Shown here one piece after another: positions 6,491 through 14,070 of a stretch of 32,700 bases of DNA (within the stretch, counting starts at the first letter, position 1; the number at the start of each line of letters is the position of its first letter). The stretch is from a virus, in the IMG/VR virus record IMGVR_UViG_3300036846_000821, positions 1 to 32,700 of that record; one strand, written 5' to 3'. The notes beneath the pieces are model-generated. The model was given only the letters and a program-made list of their open reading frames with translations, was not told where the DNA came from and did no database searches. The position numbers were made by a program, and so were the translations under genes.

Positions 6491-7266
6491 CGGTCGTTCC
6501 CGATGATGGACTCGGGTGTGATGGAGTCGATCTCGGGCAGGGTCCGCAGCCAGTCGAGGATCGCCTGCGCCTTGTCGACCTCGGTGTTGAGCAACGCGAT
6601 CGACTCGTCGTTCCAGCGGTTCGCTGCCGGGTCACCACGCATGAGCCGTCGGGCGCGTTCCCCGGCCCGCTCCATCTGGATCGCGACGTCGAGGATCTCA
6701 CCCAGCCAGACCGGACGGGCAGCGTCGGCAGCCTCGTTGGCCTTGGCGGACCGACGCAGACCTCGGGCGTACTCGGCGTCGTCGGCACTGACCGCGACCC
6801 GCATCGAGTCCCGAGCCTGGGGGGTGGACCGTTCCACCACCCGGTTCGCGAACGCCGGGTCCTCCATCGCCTTCGCGACGGCAGATGCGTTGGACTTGAC
6901 GTCGCGGATCTTCTGAGCACCTGGCGCAGTGTCGGCGGTCTTGGAGTTCGGGGGCCAGTCCGGCAGCCCGTCCAGGTCGACCCGTTCTCCGAGGGTCGGG
7001 GTGGGGCGGACGGTGTGCCAGGCGTCGCGGTACCGCTCGACCGTGTTGTGAGTGGAGAGACCAACTATCCCCTTCGCGGTCAGATCGTCCACGGTCAAGA
7101 GGTCAGAACTAACCTCTTGGCTTCGGTATCCCTTGCCGCGAGCGGGACCCACCAGAGCGGCGACGATCGCGGCCCTCGACCATTCCTTCGCGGTGATCAG
7201 TGCACCGGCCTCGGCCAGCGCGTCCACGCAACGCTCGGCGGTGCGCGGAATCATGAGGTACGACAT
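6487..7266 (-). CDS. Hypothetical helical protein, 259 aa
   Basis: Starts MSYLMIPRTAERCVDALAEA after AGAAAGGAACTCGC, downstream of OIR copy 7. The N-terminal part (AKEWSRAAIVAALVGP, LLTVDDLTAKGIVGLSTH, NTVERYRDAW) reads like a DNA-binding module followed by a long helical region (PAFANRVVERSTPQ, DAEYARGLRRSAKANEAADA). Placed directly downstream of the primase-helicase, it may be a replication accessory or regulator; no family recognised. Confidence 0.65.
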   Translation of the reverse strand: MSYLMIPRTAERCVDALAEAGALITAKEWSRAAIVAALVGPARGKGYRSQEVSSDLLTVDDLTAKGIVGLSTHNTVERYRDAWHTVRPTPTLGERVDLDGLPDWPPNSKTADTAPGAQKIRDVKSNASAVAKAMEDPAFANRVVERSTPQARDSMRVAVSADDAEYARGLRRSAKANEAADAARPVWLGEILDVAIQMERAGERARRLMRGDPAANRWNDESIALLNTEVDKAQAILDWLRTLPEIDSITPESIIGNDR

Positions 7267-7293
7267 GCGAGTTCCTTTCTGTTTTTGCTCCCA

Positions 7294-7311
7294 GGTCCTG
7301 TGCACAGGACT
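7294..7311. repeat. OIR copy 7
   Basis: GGTCCTGT-GC-ACAGGACt, one end mismatch. Between the TAG of the primase-helicase (7313) and the next gene's start at 7266. Confidence 0.92.
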
Positions 7312-7312
7312 A

Positions 7313-8896
7313 CTACACGATGGACAGCACCGGCCTCCCGGCCCGAGCCATCTCGTTCCGCTCCCGCTCCGACTCCCACTCGGCACCTGCCGCGTCGGTG
7401 AACCGCCACCACGGACCCGACCGTTCCAACTCGTAGTCGGCAGACCCTACGTCCCGGCCTGCGACCCGCAGCAGCGCCGTGGACTGTCCCCGTTTCCCGT
7501 CGATGAACATGATCGTCTGGGCGGCGGCGGTGATCCCCCGGCTGCCCATCAACCGGTTCATCCAGTCGTCCTCGTCGCCGGTCTTCCGGTCGTGGTGGAC
7601 CCCGAGGACCACCACGTCGTTGTCGGTGGCGAACCGGGACCACGCAGACAGGGCGTTGTTGGACGCCAGGTAGGCAGACTGTCGTCCGTCTCCCTCGTAT
7701 GCTGGTTCGACGCGGGCGAGGGTGTCGGCAACCACCAGCAGCGGCTTCCGCCCCTCGTCCCGCTCGTCCTCGCACCACTCCTGACAGGCCCCGATCGCGG
7801 CGATCCCGGTGGGCCAGTCGGTGTGGAACTCGATCGGGACCATCGCGTACATGGAGCCGGTGAGGATCTGCTTGACCCGCCACTGCAGCCTGCGTTCGGA
7901 GTCGTTGTCCAACGACAGGTACAGCACCGAGCCTTGTTCGCATTCCAGATGGTGCAGGGCGTGGTCGCCGACGGCGCACCCGACGGCCAGGTCCAGGGCC
8001 AGGAACGACTTGTGGGCCTTGGGTGGTCCCCCGAGGATCGCGAGCCCGGCTGGGAGTAGCCCCCGTACCGCCCACTTCACCGGCGGGTAGGTCCTGTGCA
8101 ACAGGACCTCGGTGGTGGTTCCTTCGGGTCGGAGCCGGTTCACCTTGAACGGGATCAACTGCTCCACCCCGAACCCGGCGAGAACATGGTCGTACAGGTC
8201 GGCCTTGTCGGCGGTGACCGCGACCCGCATGGTGCGGACCGGGATGTTCCGTGCCCGCAGCGACACTGTGACGGTTGCGGCGTACTCCTGCCCGGCGTCG
8301 TCGTTGTCGCAGACCACCGTCACCCGCGCACAGCCGACGAACCAGGCGGCGTAGTAGTCCCGCCACCCCTTCGACCCGTTCGGCGAGGTGGTCGCGACCA
8401 GACCCAACGACTCTGCTGCGTGCACACACTTCTCACCTTCGACCACGAACACCTCACCACCTTTCTTCGCCTCGGCCAGCACCTGCGGCAGCCGGTAGAT
8501 GCTGGGCTTGAACCCGGTCGGATACCCCGGACGGTCGTGGCCCGGCACCCGTTGCACGAACCGTTTTCCGTCGCCGGTCTGCTGCCGTTCGACGGTGAAG
8601 TAGATCGACCCGTCGGGTTTGCAGTACGTCCAGGTCGCGACCGTGAACGGGCGTTCCAGCGGCGACGCGAACAGGTCGGGCCAGTCCAGTCCCGCCGCCA
8701 GCATCACGTCCTGGGTGTGACACCCGGACATGCAGTTCAGGAGCACCTTGTCGCCGTCGAACTTGATCGACAGCGACGGGTTCGCGTCGCCGCGTCCTCG
8801 TCCGTGGGAGCCGACCGGACACGACGCGATCCAGGAGTCTGGGCCGTTCTGCTTCACCCGATCGAGTCTGTCTAGGACCTGCTCGATCGGGGTCAT
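7313..8896 (-). CDS. Bifunctional Toprim primase / RecA-type helicase
   Basis: 527 aa. N-terminal zinc site with C26 and CMSGCH (55-60); Toprim motifs VVEGEKC (151-157) and DNDDAG (197-202); then a RecA/AAA_25 helicase with Walker A GGPPKAHKSF (289-298), Walker B LLVVAD (386-391) and LGVHHDRK (431-438). It should prime and unwind DNA at the phage fork, with SSB at 10553. ATG 8896 follows AGGGAGCCGCG. An OIR with a 3-nt spacer lies in frame in the linker between primase and helicase (VLLHRT, residues 264-269). Confidence 0.9.
   Translation of the reverse strand: MTPIEQVLDRLDRVKQNGPDSWIASCPVGSHGRGRGDANPSLSIKFDGDKVLLNCMSGCHTQDVMLAAGLDWPDLFASPLERPFTVATWTYCKPDGSIYFTVERQQTGDGKRFVQRVPGHDRPGYPTGFKPSIYRLPQVLAEAKKGGEVFVVEGEKCVHAAESLGLVATTSPNGSKGWRDYYAAWFVGCARVTVVCDNDDAGQEYAATVTVSLRARNIPVRTMRVAVTADKADLYDHVLAGFGVEQLIPFKVNRLRPEGTTTEVLLHRTYPPVKWAVRGLLPAGLAILGGPPKAHKSFLALDLAVGCAVGDHALHHLECEQGSVLYLSLDNDSERRLQWRVKQILTGSMYAMVPIEFHTDWPTGIAAIGACQEWCEDERDEGRKPLLVVADTLARVEPAYEGDGRQSAYLASNNALSAWSRFATDNDVVVLGVHHDRKTGDEDDWMNRLMGSRGITAAAQTIMFIDGKRGQSTALLRVAGRDVGSADYELERSGPWWRFTDAAGAEWESERERNEMARAGRPVLSIV
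8090..8108 (-). repeat. OIR copy 8 (3-nt spacer)
   Basis: Arms perfect but the spacer is GCA on + (TGC as transcribed), so the element is 19 bp. It lies in the domain linker of the primase-helicase and keeps the frame open. Confidence 0.9.
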
Positions 8897-8957
8897 CGCG
8901 GCTCCCTCTGTGCGGTGGAATCCGTCGACCGTAGACCCGTTGGTTCGCGACCCGCCA

Positions 8958-8975
8958 GGTCCTGTTCACAGGACT
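8958..8975 (-). repeat. OIR copy 9
   Basis: GGTCCTGT-TC-ACAGGACt; spacer GA as transcribed. It immediately follows the TGA (8976-8978) of the upstream gene and precedes the primase-helicase start. Confidence 0.92.
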
Positions 8976-9419
8976 TCACTCGCAGTCGCATGGCCCCACC
9001 AACCAACACGTCGGGCACGGTTCCGGCAGACTCTCCGAGCGGTCATGCCGGTGGTGCACGATCCCCACGTCGGGCCGGTAATGACACCGTTCGCCTGGCT
9101 CGATCGGTCGGTTGCAGTCGTGGCAGGTGTCCCGCCGCTCCGCGATGAACGTGGTCGGCGACGGTCTCCTCGGCTTGTCGATCCGAGCAAGGTTCTCGGC
9201 TGCAACCTGTGCTGCCGTGTGGACCGGACCACGCATCAGCGCGTGTTCACGTCTCCGCTGCTTCCGTCCTCGTGCTCGTCCTCGCGATCGTTGTGCTCGG
9301 CTCCCCTTCTGCATCCCGGCCTCCGTCGTCGGGGGAAAAGGGCGCACGTTTCCCAGGGAGAGCGGTTCCGTCCCGGCAATTTCCTCTGCAAACGCGAGCA
9401 GGGAGCGCACCCCGGGCAT
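8976..9419 (-). CDS. Basic Cys/His (zinc-binding type) protein, up to 147 aa
   Basis: The C-terminal half carries CHDCNRPIEPGERCHYRPD, then HHRHD and CPTCWLVGPCDCE, a metal-binding layout. Before it is a very basic segment (RSRGRARGRKQRRREH) that could bind nucleic acid. ATG 9419 follows the TAG of a tiny ORF by 5 nt; ATG 9314 (MQKGSRAQ), with GGAGG five nt upstream, is a good alternative giving 112 aa. Directly upstream of the primase-helicase. Confidence 0.65.
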   Translation of the reverse strand: MPGVRSLLAFAEEIAGTEPLSLGNVRPFPPTTEAGMQKGSRAQRSRGRARGRKQRRREHALMRGPVHTAAQVAAENLARIDKPRRPSPTTFIAERRDTCHDCNRPIEPGERCHYRPDVGIVHHRHDRSESLPEPCPTCWLVGPCDCE

Positions 9420-9424
9420 ACCGC

Positions 9425-9502
9425 CTACCTGGGAAGGGCACCACCCGTTTCCACCGGATCACCGATACCCGTATACTCGACCTGTTGCCGAGTTGTTCTC
9501 AC
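9425..9502 (-). CDS. Tiny ORF, 25 aa
   Basis: GTG overlaps the TGA of the 9499-9624 gene (GTGA) and the TAG lies 5 nt before ATG 9419. Product begins VRTTRQQVEYTGIGDPVE. It may be a real coupled peptide or only a translational bridge to the next gene. Confidence 0.3.
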   Translation of the reverse strand: MRTTRQQVEYTGIGDPVETGGALPR

Positions 9503-9624
9503 AGGTATCTCCTCGGCACCACGCCCCGGGCCGCTATCAACGGTGCCGGGGCATTACTCTGCCGAGTACCTCCATCCAACCACTCCTGGCACGCCAGCGC
9601 CATCGCGTCTATCGTGTGATTCAC
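9499..9624 (-). CDS. Small hypothetical protein, 41 aa
   Basis: GTG 9624 lies ten nt after the shared leader TTGGGAGCAACC, which is the reason to accept this short gene. Product: VNHTIDAMALACQEWLDGG then APLIAARGVVPRRYL. No family known. Confidence 0.5.
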   Translation of the reverse strand: MNHTIDAMALACQEWLDGGTRQSNAPAPLIAARGVVPRRYL

Positions 9625-9666
9625 GAGTTGCTGTGGTTGCTCCCAAGTTCTCCACTCCACTCGATG

Positions 9667-9696
9667 GCCCCCCGGCGACCCGAGACGCCGGGGGGC
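9667..9696 (-). terminator. GC-rich hairpin in a leftward gap
   Basis: 11-bp perfect arms (9667-9677, 9686-9696; GCCCCCCGGCG) with an 8-nt loop, between OIR copy 10 and the leader of the 9624 gene. No U-tract in the leftward direction, so it may attenuate rather than end transcription. Confidence 0.5.
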
Positions 9697-9702
9697 TTCC
9701 AA

Positions 9703-9720
9703 CGTCCTGTGCACAGGACC
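9703..9720. repeat. OIR copy 10
   Basis: cGTCCTGT-GC-ACAGGACC, first base mismatched. It directly follows the stop of the 9721 gene. Confidence 0.92.
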
Positions 9721-9891
9721 TCAGCCCTGCTCCTCGTCGGCCTCCTCGATCACGTCATCCCGGATCGGCAGATCCAGCCCACGCATCGCCACCTCCTCCA
9801 CCAGAAACGTCAACCGATCCAGGGTGTCCGAGATCTTCACAATCGCAGCGATCAGATCCCGGAGCCCCGGCTCATCACCCTTCTTCGCCAC
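9721..9891 (-). CDS. Small acidic helical protein, 56 aa
   Basis: Helical product with LRDLIAAIVKISDTLDRLTF and an acidic end (DDVIEEADEEQG), likely a small oligomer. GTG 9891 overlaps the upstream gene by 17 nt; GTG 9909 (VTGCRVV) is an alternative. Stop TGA abuts OIR copy 10. Confidence 0.55.
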   Translation of the reverse strand: MAKKGDEPGLRDLIAAIVKISDTLDRLTFLVEEVAMRGLDLPIRDDVIEEADEEQG

Positions 9892-10135
9892 TACCCGGCA
9901 GCCGGTCACGCAGGAACGGGAACTCCTCCAACAGCCGGTCGAACTCCTGCGACGCCTGCTGCTCAGGGGTCCGACGCGGATGCCACTCCTGCCCCAACTT
10001 CTCTGCCTCCTCGCTGTAGAAGGTGTTGAAGTCGTCCCGGTGCGCCTCCCGCAGCCGAGCCGTAGCCGTCGCGTACGCCGCCCGCAGCGCTGCCTTCCGG
10101 GTCTCCTCCGGGCTCTGCTCCGGTGTCGCCGTCAT
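9875..10135 (-). CDS. Hypothetical helical protein, 86 aa
   Basis: ATG overlaps the upstream TGA (ATGA). Charged, helical: SPEETRKAALRAAYATATAR, then DFNTFYSEEAEKLGQEWHPR and EFDRLLEEFPFLRDRL. Phage-specific type; no known function. Confidence 0.65.
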   Translation of the reverse strand: MTATPEQSPEETRKAALRAAYATATARLREAHRDDFNTFYSEEAEKLGQEWHPRRTPEQQASQEFDRLLEEFPFLRDRLPGSGEEG

Positions 10136-10491
10136 CGCCGCACCTGCTGGGTGTAGGACTCGGTGTTCGCGGCGAACGACGCCCGCCAACCCCACTTGTT
10201 CTCCACGTACTCGGTGAACTCGTACTGCGACAACGTGACCGTGTCACCCTGATGCCACTCCAACATCCGGACCGCCGTGTCGAAGTCGTCGGTGTGGTCC
10301 TCCGGCACCGGCATCGAGAACAACCGGCGGATCTTGCCGCCCTCCCGAGCCTCCGCCAGCGCCCGGTCCAGTTCGTGGATCATCTGTTCCCGGTACACCT
10401 GCTGGGCTTCCAGGAACAGGCCGTGATGTTCGGCCCGGTTCTCCTGCAGCCTCTTGATGAGATCCGTCTTGTTGACGGTGATGCTGTCCAT
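10132..10491 (-). CDS. Conserved phage protein, 119 aa
   Basis: Starts MDSITVNKTDLIKRLQENR after GGAACAGCAG, 17 nt below OIR copy 11. The C-terminal block LSQYEFTEYVENKWGW then FAANTESY is a motif seen in widespread phage proteins of unknown function. The N-terminal half is a long helix. Located next to SSB, so a DNA-metabolism role is possible. Confidence 0.7.
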   Translation of the reverse strand: MDSITVNKTDLIKRLQENRAEHHGLFLEAQQVYREQMIHELDRALAEAREGGKIRRLFSMPVPEDHTDDFDTAVRMLEWHQGDTVTLSQYEFTEYVENKWGWRASFAANTESYTQQVRR

Positions 10492-10508
10492 CTGCTGTTC
10501 CTTCCTCC

Positions 10509-10526
10509 GGTCCTGTGCACAGGACC
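10509..10526. repeat. OIR copy 11
   Basis: Perfect palindrome, spacer GC. Between the SSB gene's stop and the 10132-10491 gene. Confidence 0.95.
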
Positions 10527-10552
10527 TAGTTGTTGACCGTTCAACTTCCGCC

Positions 10553-11008
10553 CTAGAACGGCGGCTCCTCTGACTGCGACGGCGGCGGGGTAGCCCACCG
10601 GTCGTCCTGCGGTGGCCCATCCTCAGCACGACGGCGGGTCGGCCTCTCCGAACCATGCGGCGTCGTCCGGAACTGCAGCGACACCGCCACCGAGTTCGCC
10701 AGCAACTCGACCGCCGACCGTTTCTCACCGGTCGTCGAGTCCTCCCACTCCTCGGTGCTGATCTTCCCGACCACGATCGCCAGGTCACCCTTGACCAACG
10801 ACTCGATGGTGTTCTCCGCCAACTGCCGGAAACACACACACCGCATGAACAAGACCTTGTCGTCGACCCACTCGTTCTTGTCCTTGTCGAACCTCCGCCC
10901 GTTCGCCGCCAACCGGAACGAGCACACCGCTACCCCCGACGGGGAGAAGCGCAGTTCCGGGTCCGCGACGAGCGTGCCCTCCATCGTCACCAGTGGTAGG
11001 TCTCTCAT
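10553..11008 (-). CDS. ssb: Single-stranded DNA-binding protein
   Basis: 151 aa. OB-fold pattern: MEGTLVADPELRFSPSGVAV, FRLAANGRRFD, VLFMRCVCFRQLAEN, LVKGDLAIVVGKI, and KRSAVELLANSVAVSLQF. A Pro-rich tail ends SQSEEPPF, the acidic, hydrophobic tip that in SSBs recruits partner proteins. It coats single strands during replication and recombination. The ATG shares one base with the upstream TGA (TGATG). Confidence 0.92.
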   Translation of the reverse strand: MRDLPLVTMEGTLVADPELRFSPSGVAVCSFRLAANGRRFDKDKNEWVDDKVLFMRCVCFRQLAENTIESLVKGDLAIVVGKISTEEWEDSTTGEKRSAVELLANSVAVSLQFRTTPHGSERPTRRRAEDGPPQDDRWATPPPSQSEEPPF

Positions 11009-11292
11009 CACACCCTCTTTCGTCGGGGGGTTGTCTGAGCGGGTGGCACGTACCGCATATACAACGTGCACGTCCCCGCCTCTACGTTGTTGTTCCTGGT
11101 GGTGACCTCAAACCCCGGCTCCTGGAACACCAGGACGTGGCCCTGCCGAACCCCGTTCGCGGTGCCCCGTGGCCCGTTCTCGAAGATCAGCAGCCACTCA
11201 CCCGGTTTGGCCCGGAGTCGCTGGGCTATCTCATTCCAGTCGAACGACCCACGGTTGCCTGGCTTCGGCGGCTCCGCCCACACTTCGCCCAT
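11008..11292 (-). CDS. Hypothetical protein, 94 aa
   Basis: Beta-rich: IAQRLRAKPGEWLLIFENG, then HVLVFQEPGFEVTTRNNN and TCTLYMRYVPP. Such short proteins next to SSB in actinophages have no known role; the GEWLLI...FE.TTR pattern resembles other phage small proteins of this kind. ATG preceded by GGGAGTAG. Confidence 0.65.
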   Translation of the reverse strand: MGEVWAEPPKPGNRGSFDWNEIAQRLRAKPGEWLLIFENGPRGTANGVRQGHVLVFQEPGFEVTTRNNNVEAGTCTLYMRYVPPAQTTPRRKRV

Positions 11293-11299
11293 CTACTCC

Positions 11300-11578
11300 C
11301 TACTCTCGGTTCAGTACCTCACCTAGTTCTTCCTGGTGGTCGGTAAGCCAGATCCTGGCTTCGGTCACCACCGTGTTGATGGCTATGACGTCGTTCTTGG
11401 TGACCTTCTCGCCGCCCGGCCAGCGGCGGCACAGCATCACCAGTTCATGAGACAGGCGCTGCCCCCAATATGGGGACGCGATCCCCGGCATCGCCGTCTC
11501 GGCGGCAGCCAGATGACCGACCGCCGAGTCCCACTCCGCGATCCCGAATGCCAGGACCGTCTGTCGTCTTTCGTCCAC
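11300..11578 (-). CDS. Hypothetical helical protein, 92 aa
   Basis: GTG 11578 follows GGGAGGCGAC. Helical product: VLAFGIAEWDSAVGHLAAAE, LSHELVMLCRRWPGGEKV and VVTEARIWLTDHQEEL. No family recognised. Its upstream gap holds OIR copy 12 inside a larger inverted repeat. Confidence 0.6.
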   Translation of the reverse strand: MDERRQTVLAFGIAEWDSAVGHLAAAETAMPGIASPYWGQRLSHELVMLCRRWPGGEKVTKNDVIAINTVVTEARIWLTDHQEELGEVLNRE

Positions 11579-11600
11579 GTCGCCTCCCACAACGACTGGT

Positions 11601-11679
11601 GCCCCGATGGGGCGTGAGTCTTGTCTGCGAACAGGGCCTCGATCCTGTGCACAGGACTTCCTCACGCCCCACCGGGGGC
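11601..11679. repeat. Large inverted repeat enclosing OIR copy 12
   Basis: GGGGCGTGAG (11609-11618) pairs perfectly with CTCACGCCCC (11661-11670). Outer flanks extend the match with small differences (GCCCCGAT versus ACCGGGGGC). The OIR lies in the loop. Confidence 0.6.
11641..11658. repeat. OIR copy 12
   Basis: GaTCCTGT-GC-ACAGGACt, two mismatches. In the gap between the 11688 and 11300 genes. Confidence 0.85.
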
Positions 11680-11687
11680 TCATGGAT

Positions 11688-12041
11688 CTAGCCGGTGTAG
11701 CCGTTGTCCCGCGCGAACGAGGTCAACGAACTCAACTGGCTGTCGATCCGCTGCAGCAACGCCAGGAAGTCAGGGCTGTCCTGACTGGCCTGGTTCGCAG
11801 CGTCAGCAGACGCGACCGACCCCACTGGGACTAGTGCCGGTGGGGTCATCCCGACGTTGGTGAGCATGGTGCGGGTGGCGTCCCGACTCATGCCCTGAGC
11901 GACGGCGGCGTCGATGATCCGCTCACAGATCAGACGCTCCCGATCTTCCAACGCCTGGACCACGGGACGTGCGTGCGACTGGTACTGCCCCAGATGCTGG
12001 GCGATCAGCGCGTCACGCACGGTCTCGGAGATGGTTGGCAT
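11688..12041 (-). CDS. Hypothetical protein, 117 aa
   Basis: ATG directly follows the shared leader AAAAGGGAGCAACC. N-terminal helix MPTISETVRDALIAQHLGQY, then ERLICERIIDAAVAQGMSRD and a C-terminal helix ALLQRIDSQLSSLTSFARDN. Possibly an oligomeric helical protein; no known function. Confidence 0.65.
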   Translation of the reverse strand: MPTISETVRDALIAQHLGQYQSHARPVVQALEDRERLICERIIDAAVAQGMSRDATRTMLTNVGMTPPALVPVGSVASADAANQASQDSPDFLALLQRIDSQLSSLTSFARDNGYTG

Positions 12042-12101
12042 GGTTGCTCCCTTTTCTCTCTCTCCCCAACCCCGCTGGTCGAGGAAGTTCTGTGGGTGAT
12101 T

Positions 12102-12443
12102 CTAGTTCGCTGAGGGTGTCCAGTCATAGTCTCGCAGCAGTTTCTGGTGATGCGACTTGACGTGTGCACCCAACGCTGAACGGGTAGGTGAATCCTGACC
12201 GCAGTCCGGGCACACCGTCGGCAAGTTACGGGGCCGACGGGTCCGCCGCACCGGAGACAACGCCTGCCTGGCCTCGGCGCCCCGCTCCCGCAGTTGCTGC
12301 AACAGGTCGGCGCAGTCCTCGCAGAAGTCGAACACCACCTCGGTGTTCTCGATCGTCAGCGTCCGCTCTATCGCCGCCTGAGTCTGATGCTCGTGTGGTC
12401 TGACGAACCCGTCACACCATGACTCGACCCGGATCTGCTTCAC
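12102..12443 (-). CDS. C2H2-type zinc-finger protein with Lsr2-like N-terminus, 113 aa
   Basis: N-terminal part TEVVFDFCEDCADLLQQLRE resembles the dimerisation strand-helix region of Lsr2-like proteins. The C-terminus VCPDCGQDSPTRSALGAHVK then SHHQ is a C2H2 finger. Likely nucleic-acid binding. GTG overlaps the upstream TGA (GTGA). The Lsr2 resemblance is weak and is inference. Confidence 0.6.
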   Translation of the reverse strand: MKQIRVESWCDGFVRPHEHQTQAAIERTLTIENTEVVFDFCEDCADLLQQLRERGAEARQALSPVRRTRRPRNLPTVCPDCGQDSPTRSALGAHVKSHHQKLLRDYDWTPSAN

Positions 12444-12775
12444 GTCACCGGCTCCTCGATCACGTGCGCCGCTCGCAGCGTCGTCAACCTCAACACCGCT
12501 CGACCATCTGTCCCGAGCCGACCCACCCCACGCAGCAGATAGCCGGGGATGTACGCCGGACGCCACGATCCGAGCGGGTAGCCTCTCTCATCTACTTCCT
12601 GCTGCCGCTCGTTACGGCAGCGGTCGCACCGCTGTACTTCCGTCCACACGCCGGGCCTGTGGTACACCGTCAGCGCTTGCCACGCATGGCTGCCGTAGGC
12701 CCGGCACCTGATCTGTCCTTCGTTCCATTGAGTTGCCGCATCTTCGACGGCCTGCGGCGTAGCCCAATCCGTCAT
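12440..12775 (-). CDS. Conserved Cys-containing phage protein, 111 aa
   Basis: IRCRAYGSHAW, then VQRCDRCRNERQQEVDERG, then LGSWRPAYIPGYLLRGVGR. The C...HxW...CxxC...W..Y..GYLL layout is common in actinophage proteins of unknown role, likely with one zinc. ATG 12775 follows GAGAGGAAACGAGGC and lies 24 nt below OIR copy 13. Confidence 0.7.
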   Translation of the reverse strand: MTDWATPQAVEDAATQWNEGQIRCRAYGSHAWQALTVYHRPGVWTEVQRCDRCRNERQQEVDERGYPLGSWRPAYIPGYLLRGVGRLGTDGRAVLRLTTLRAAHVIEEPVT

Positions 12776-12799
12776 GCCTCGTTTCCTCTCACGGGGGGA

Positions 12800-12817
12800 G
12801 GTCCTGTTCACAGGACC
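12800..12817 (-). repeat. OIR copy 13
   Basis: Perfect arms; spacer GA as transcribed. Between a terminator-like hairpin and the 12775 start. Confidence 0.95.
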
Positions 12818-12824
12818 TAGTGTG

Positions 12825-12871
12825 GTGAGGCGGGAGTGCTGGAAGGGAAACGAACGTCACTCCCGCCTCAC
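12825..12871 (-). terminator. 14-bp hairpin after the 12874 gene
   Basis: Perfect arms 12825-12838 (GTGAGGCGGGAGTG) and 12858-12871, 19-nt loop, beginning 2 nt after the TAG of the 12874-13761 gene. No U-tract. Confidence 0.5.
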
Positions 12872-12873
12872 GT

Positions 12874-13761
12874 CTAGTGGTTGGTGCAACGCGCCGTCGT
12901 CGACACCGAATGCGGGTTCGCCGGGAAGTACGCCGCCACCTTCTCCCGGTAGTTGCGCCCGCACAGACACTCGTTCCCGTCGGTGATCGGCACCTCGATC
13001 CGCACCGTCCGGGAGAACCGGACCAACGTCCGCGACACCGTGAACCCGGTCTCTCCGTCACCGCCCAACCCGGGCGTTGACAGCAGCGAAGCCATCGACC
13101 CGCCGTCGACATAGCAGGTGCCCGCGATCGTCACGTTCACCGGCAGGTTCCGGGGCCGACCCCAACCCACCGACGCCAATACCGAGTCCAGGTCCGGCGA
13201 CGACTGCTGTGCGGCAACCTGAGTGAGCCGCTCCCGGAACGTCGCGTTCGACACCCGGGTCGCCTCATTCACCTTCTCCGCCTGCGCCTCGATATCCCGA
13301 CGGGAGGCGTGGTACTGGTTCAGCAGGTTTACGAACAGCGGATGCCGCAGTGTCTCCGGCACCGCCGACTCGTCTGCCTTGGTCCGGGTCTGCCGGGCGA
13401 TGAAGTCACCCACCGGTACCGAGGCGTACCAGTTGTTCACCTGGAACGTGTTGTTGGATTGCGTCTCGATCGTGGTGTGCCAGATCTGTTCGCCGTTCCG
13501 GCGGGCGATGTAGAACCACCATCTGCCGTTGTTCCACCACTCACCGGCCTGCGGCTCCCGGTGCGTGTTGTCCCGCACCAGACCCTGCTTCACCGAACCA
13601 GTGAACAGCGACCACGGAACGGTGACCCCGTTCTGGGCCAGACCGGTGGCGGCCTTGGTGAACTCCGCGAACCTGCCGCTGGTGTCGAACACCGCGACCG
13701 GTGTCCCATCTGCTGCCGCCTGCAACGCTTCGAGCGAATCGAACGTCTGCTGTTCTGTCAT
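12874..13761 (-). CDS. Hypothetical protein, 295 aa
   Basis: ATG 13761 follows the shared leader AAAGGGAGCAACC. N-terminal part contains VAVFDTSGRFAEFTKAAT and a Trp-rich stretch (GEWWNNGRWWFYIARRNGEQ). The middle is helical (LFVNLLNQYHASRRDIEAQA, ATFRERLTQVAAQQ). The end has RTLVRFSRTVRIEVPITDGN and C-C pairs. No family recognised. It shares size, start context and Trp-rich style with the 14067 gene; common origin is possible but not shown. Confidence 0.7.
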   Translation of the reverse strand: MTEQQTFDSLEALQAAADGTPVAVFDTSGRFAEFTKAATGLAQNGVTVPWSLFTGSVKQGLVRDNTHREPQAGEWWNNGRWWFYIARRNGEQIWHTTIETQSNNTFQVNNWYASVPVGDFIARQTRTKADESAVPETLRHPLFVNLLNQYHASRRDIEAQAEKVNEATRVSNATFRERLTQVAAQQSSPDLDSVLASVGWGRPRNLPVNVTIAGTCYVDGGSMASLLSTPGLGGDGETGFTVSRTLVRFSRTVRIEVPITDGNECLCGRNYREKVAAYFPANPHSVSTTARCTNH

Positions 13762-13780
13762 CTGAGGTTGCTCCCTTTCC

Positions 13781-13798
13781 GGTCCTGTGCACAGGACC
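13781..13798. repeat. OIR copy 14
   Basis: Perfect palindrome, spacer GC. The last base of the TAG stop of the 13798 gene is its first G. Confidence 0.95.
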
Positions 13799-14070
13799 TA
13801 GTGCTGGCCGTGTTGACGTTGCAGTTCCTCCATCAGCGCCACGAACTGGGCGTGGATCAGGTCCCGCTGCGGGGACTCCATCGGCGCCCCCATCTCCACC
13901 GACGCGAGCACCTCCGACACGATCTGCGGGTACAGCCCGAACTGGATCCCCGCCATGCGGAGCATGTCCGCCAACCCCTCCTCACGTTCGACCAGGTCGT
14001 TGATCAGAGGTCGGGCGTCCTGCCCGACCAGGTGACGGTTCACTACGTCGGCGATGCTGACAGCACTCAT
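13798..14070 (-). CDS. Hypothetical helical protein, 90 aa
   Basis: ATG overlaps the upstream TGA. Helical throughout: SIADVVNRHLVGQDARPLIN, EGLADMLRMAGIQFGLYPQI and LIHAQFVALMEELQRQHGQ. Stop codon merges with OIR copy 14. Function unknown. Confidence 0.65.
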   Translation of the reverse strand: MSAVSIADVVNRHLVGQDARPLINDLVEREEGLADMLRMAGIQFGLYPQIVSEVLASVEMGAPMESPQRDLIHAQFVALMEELQRQHGQH

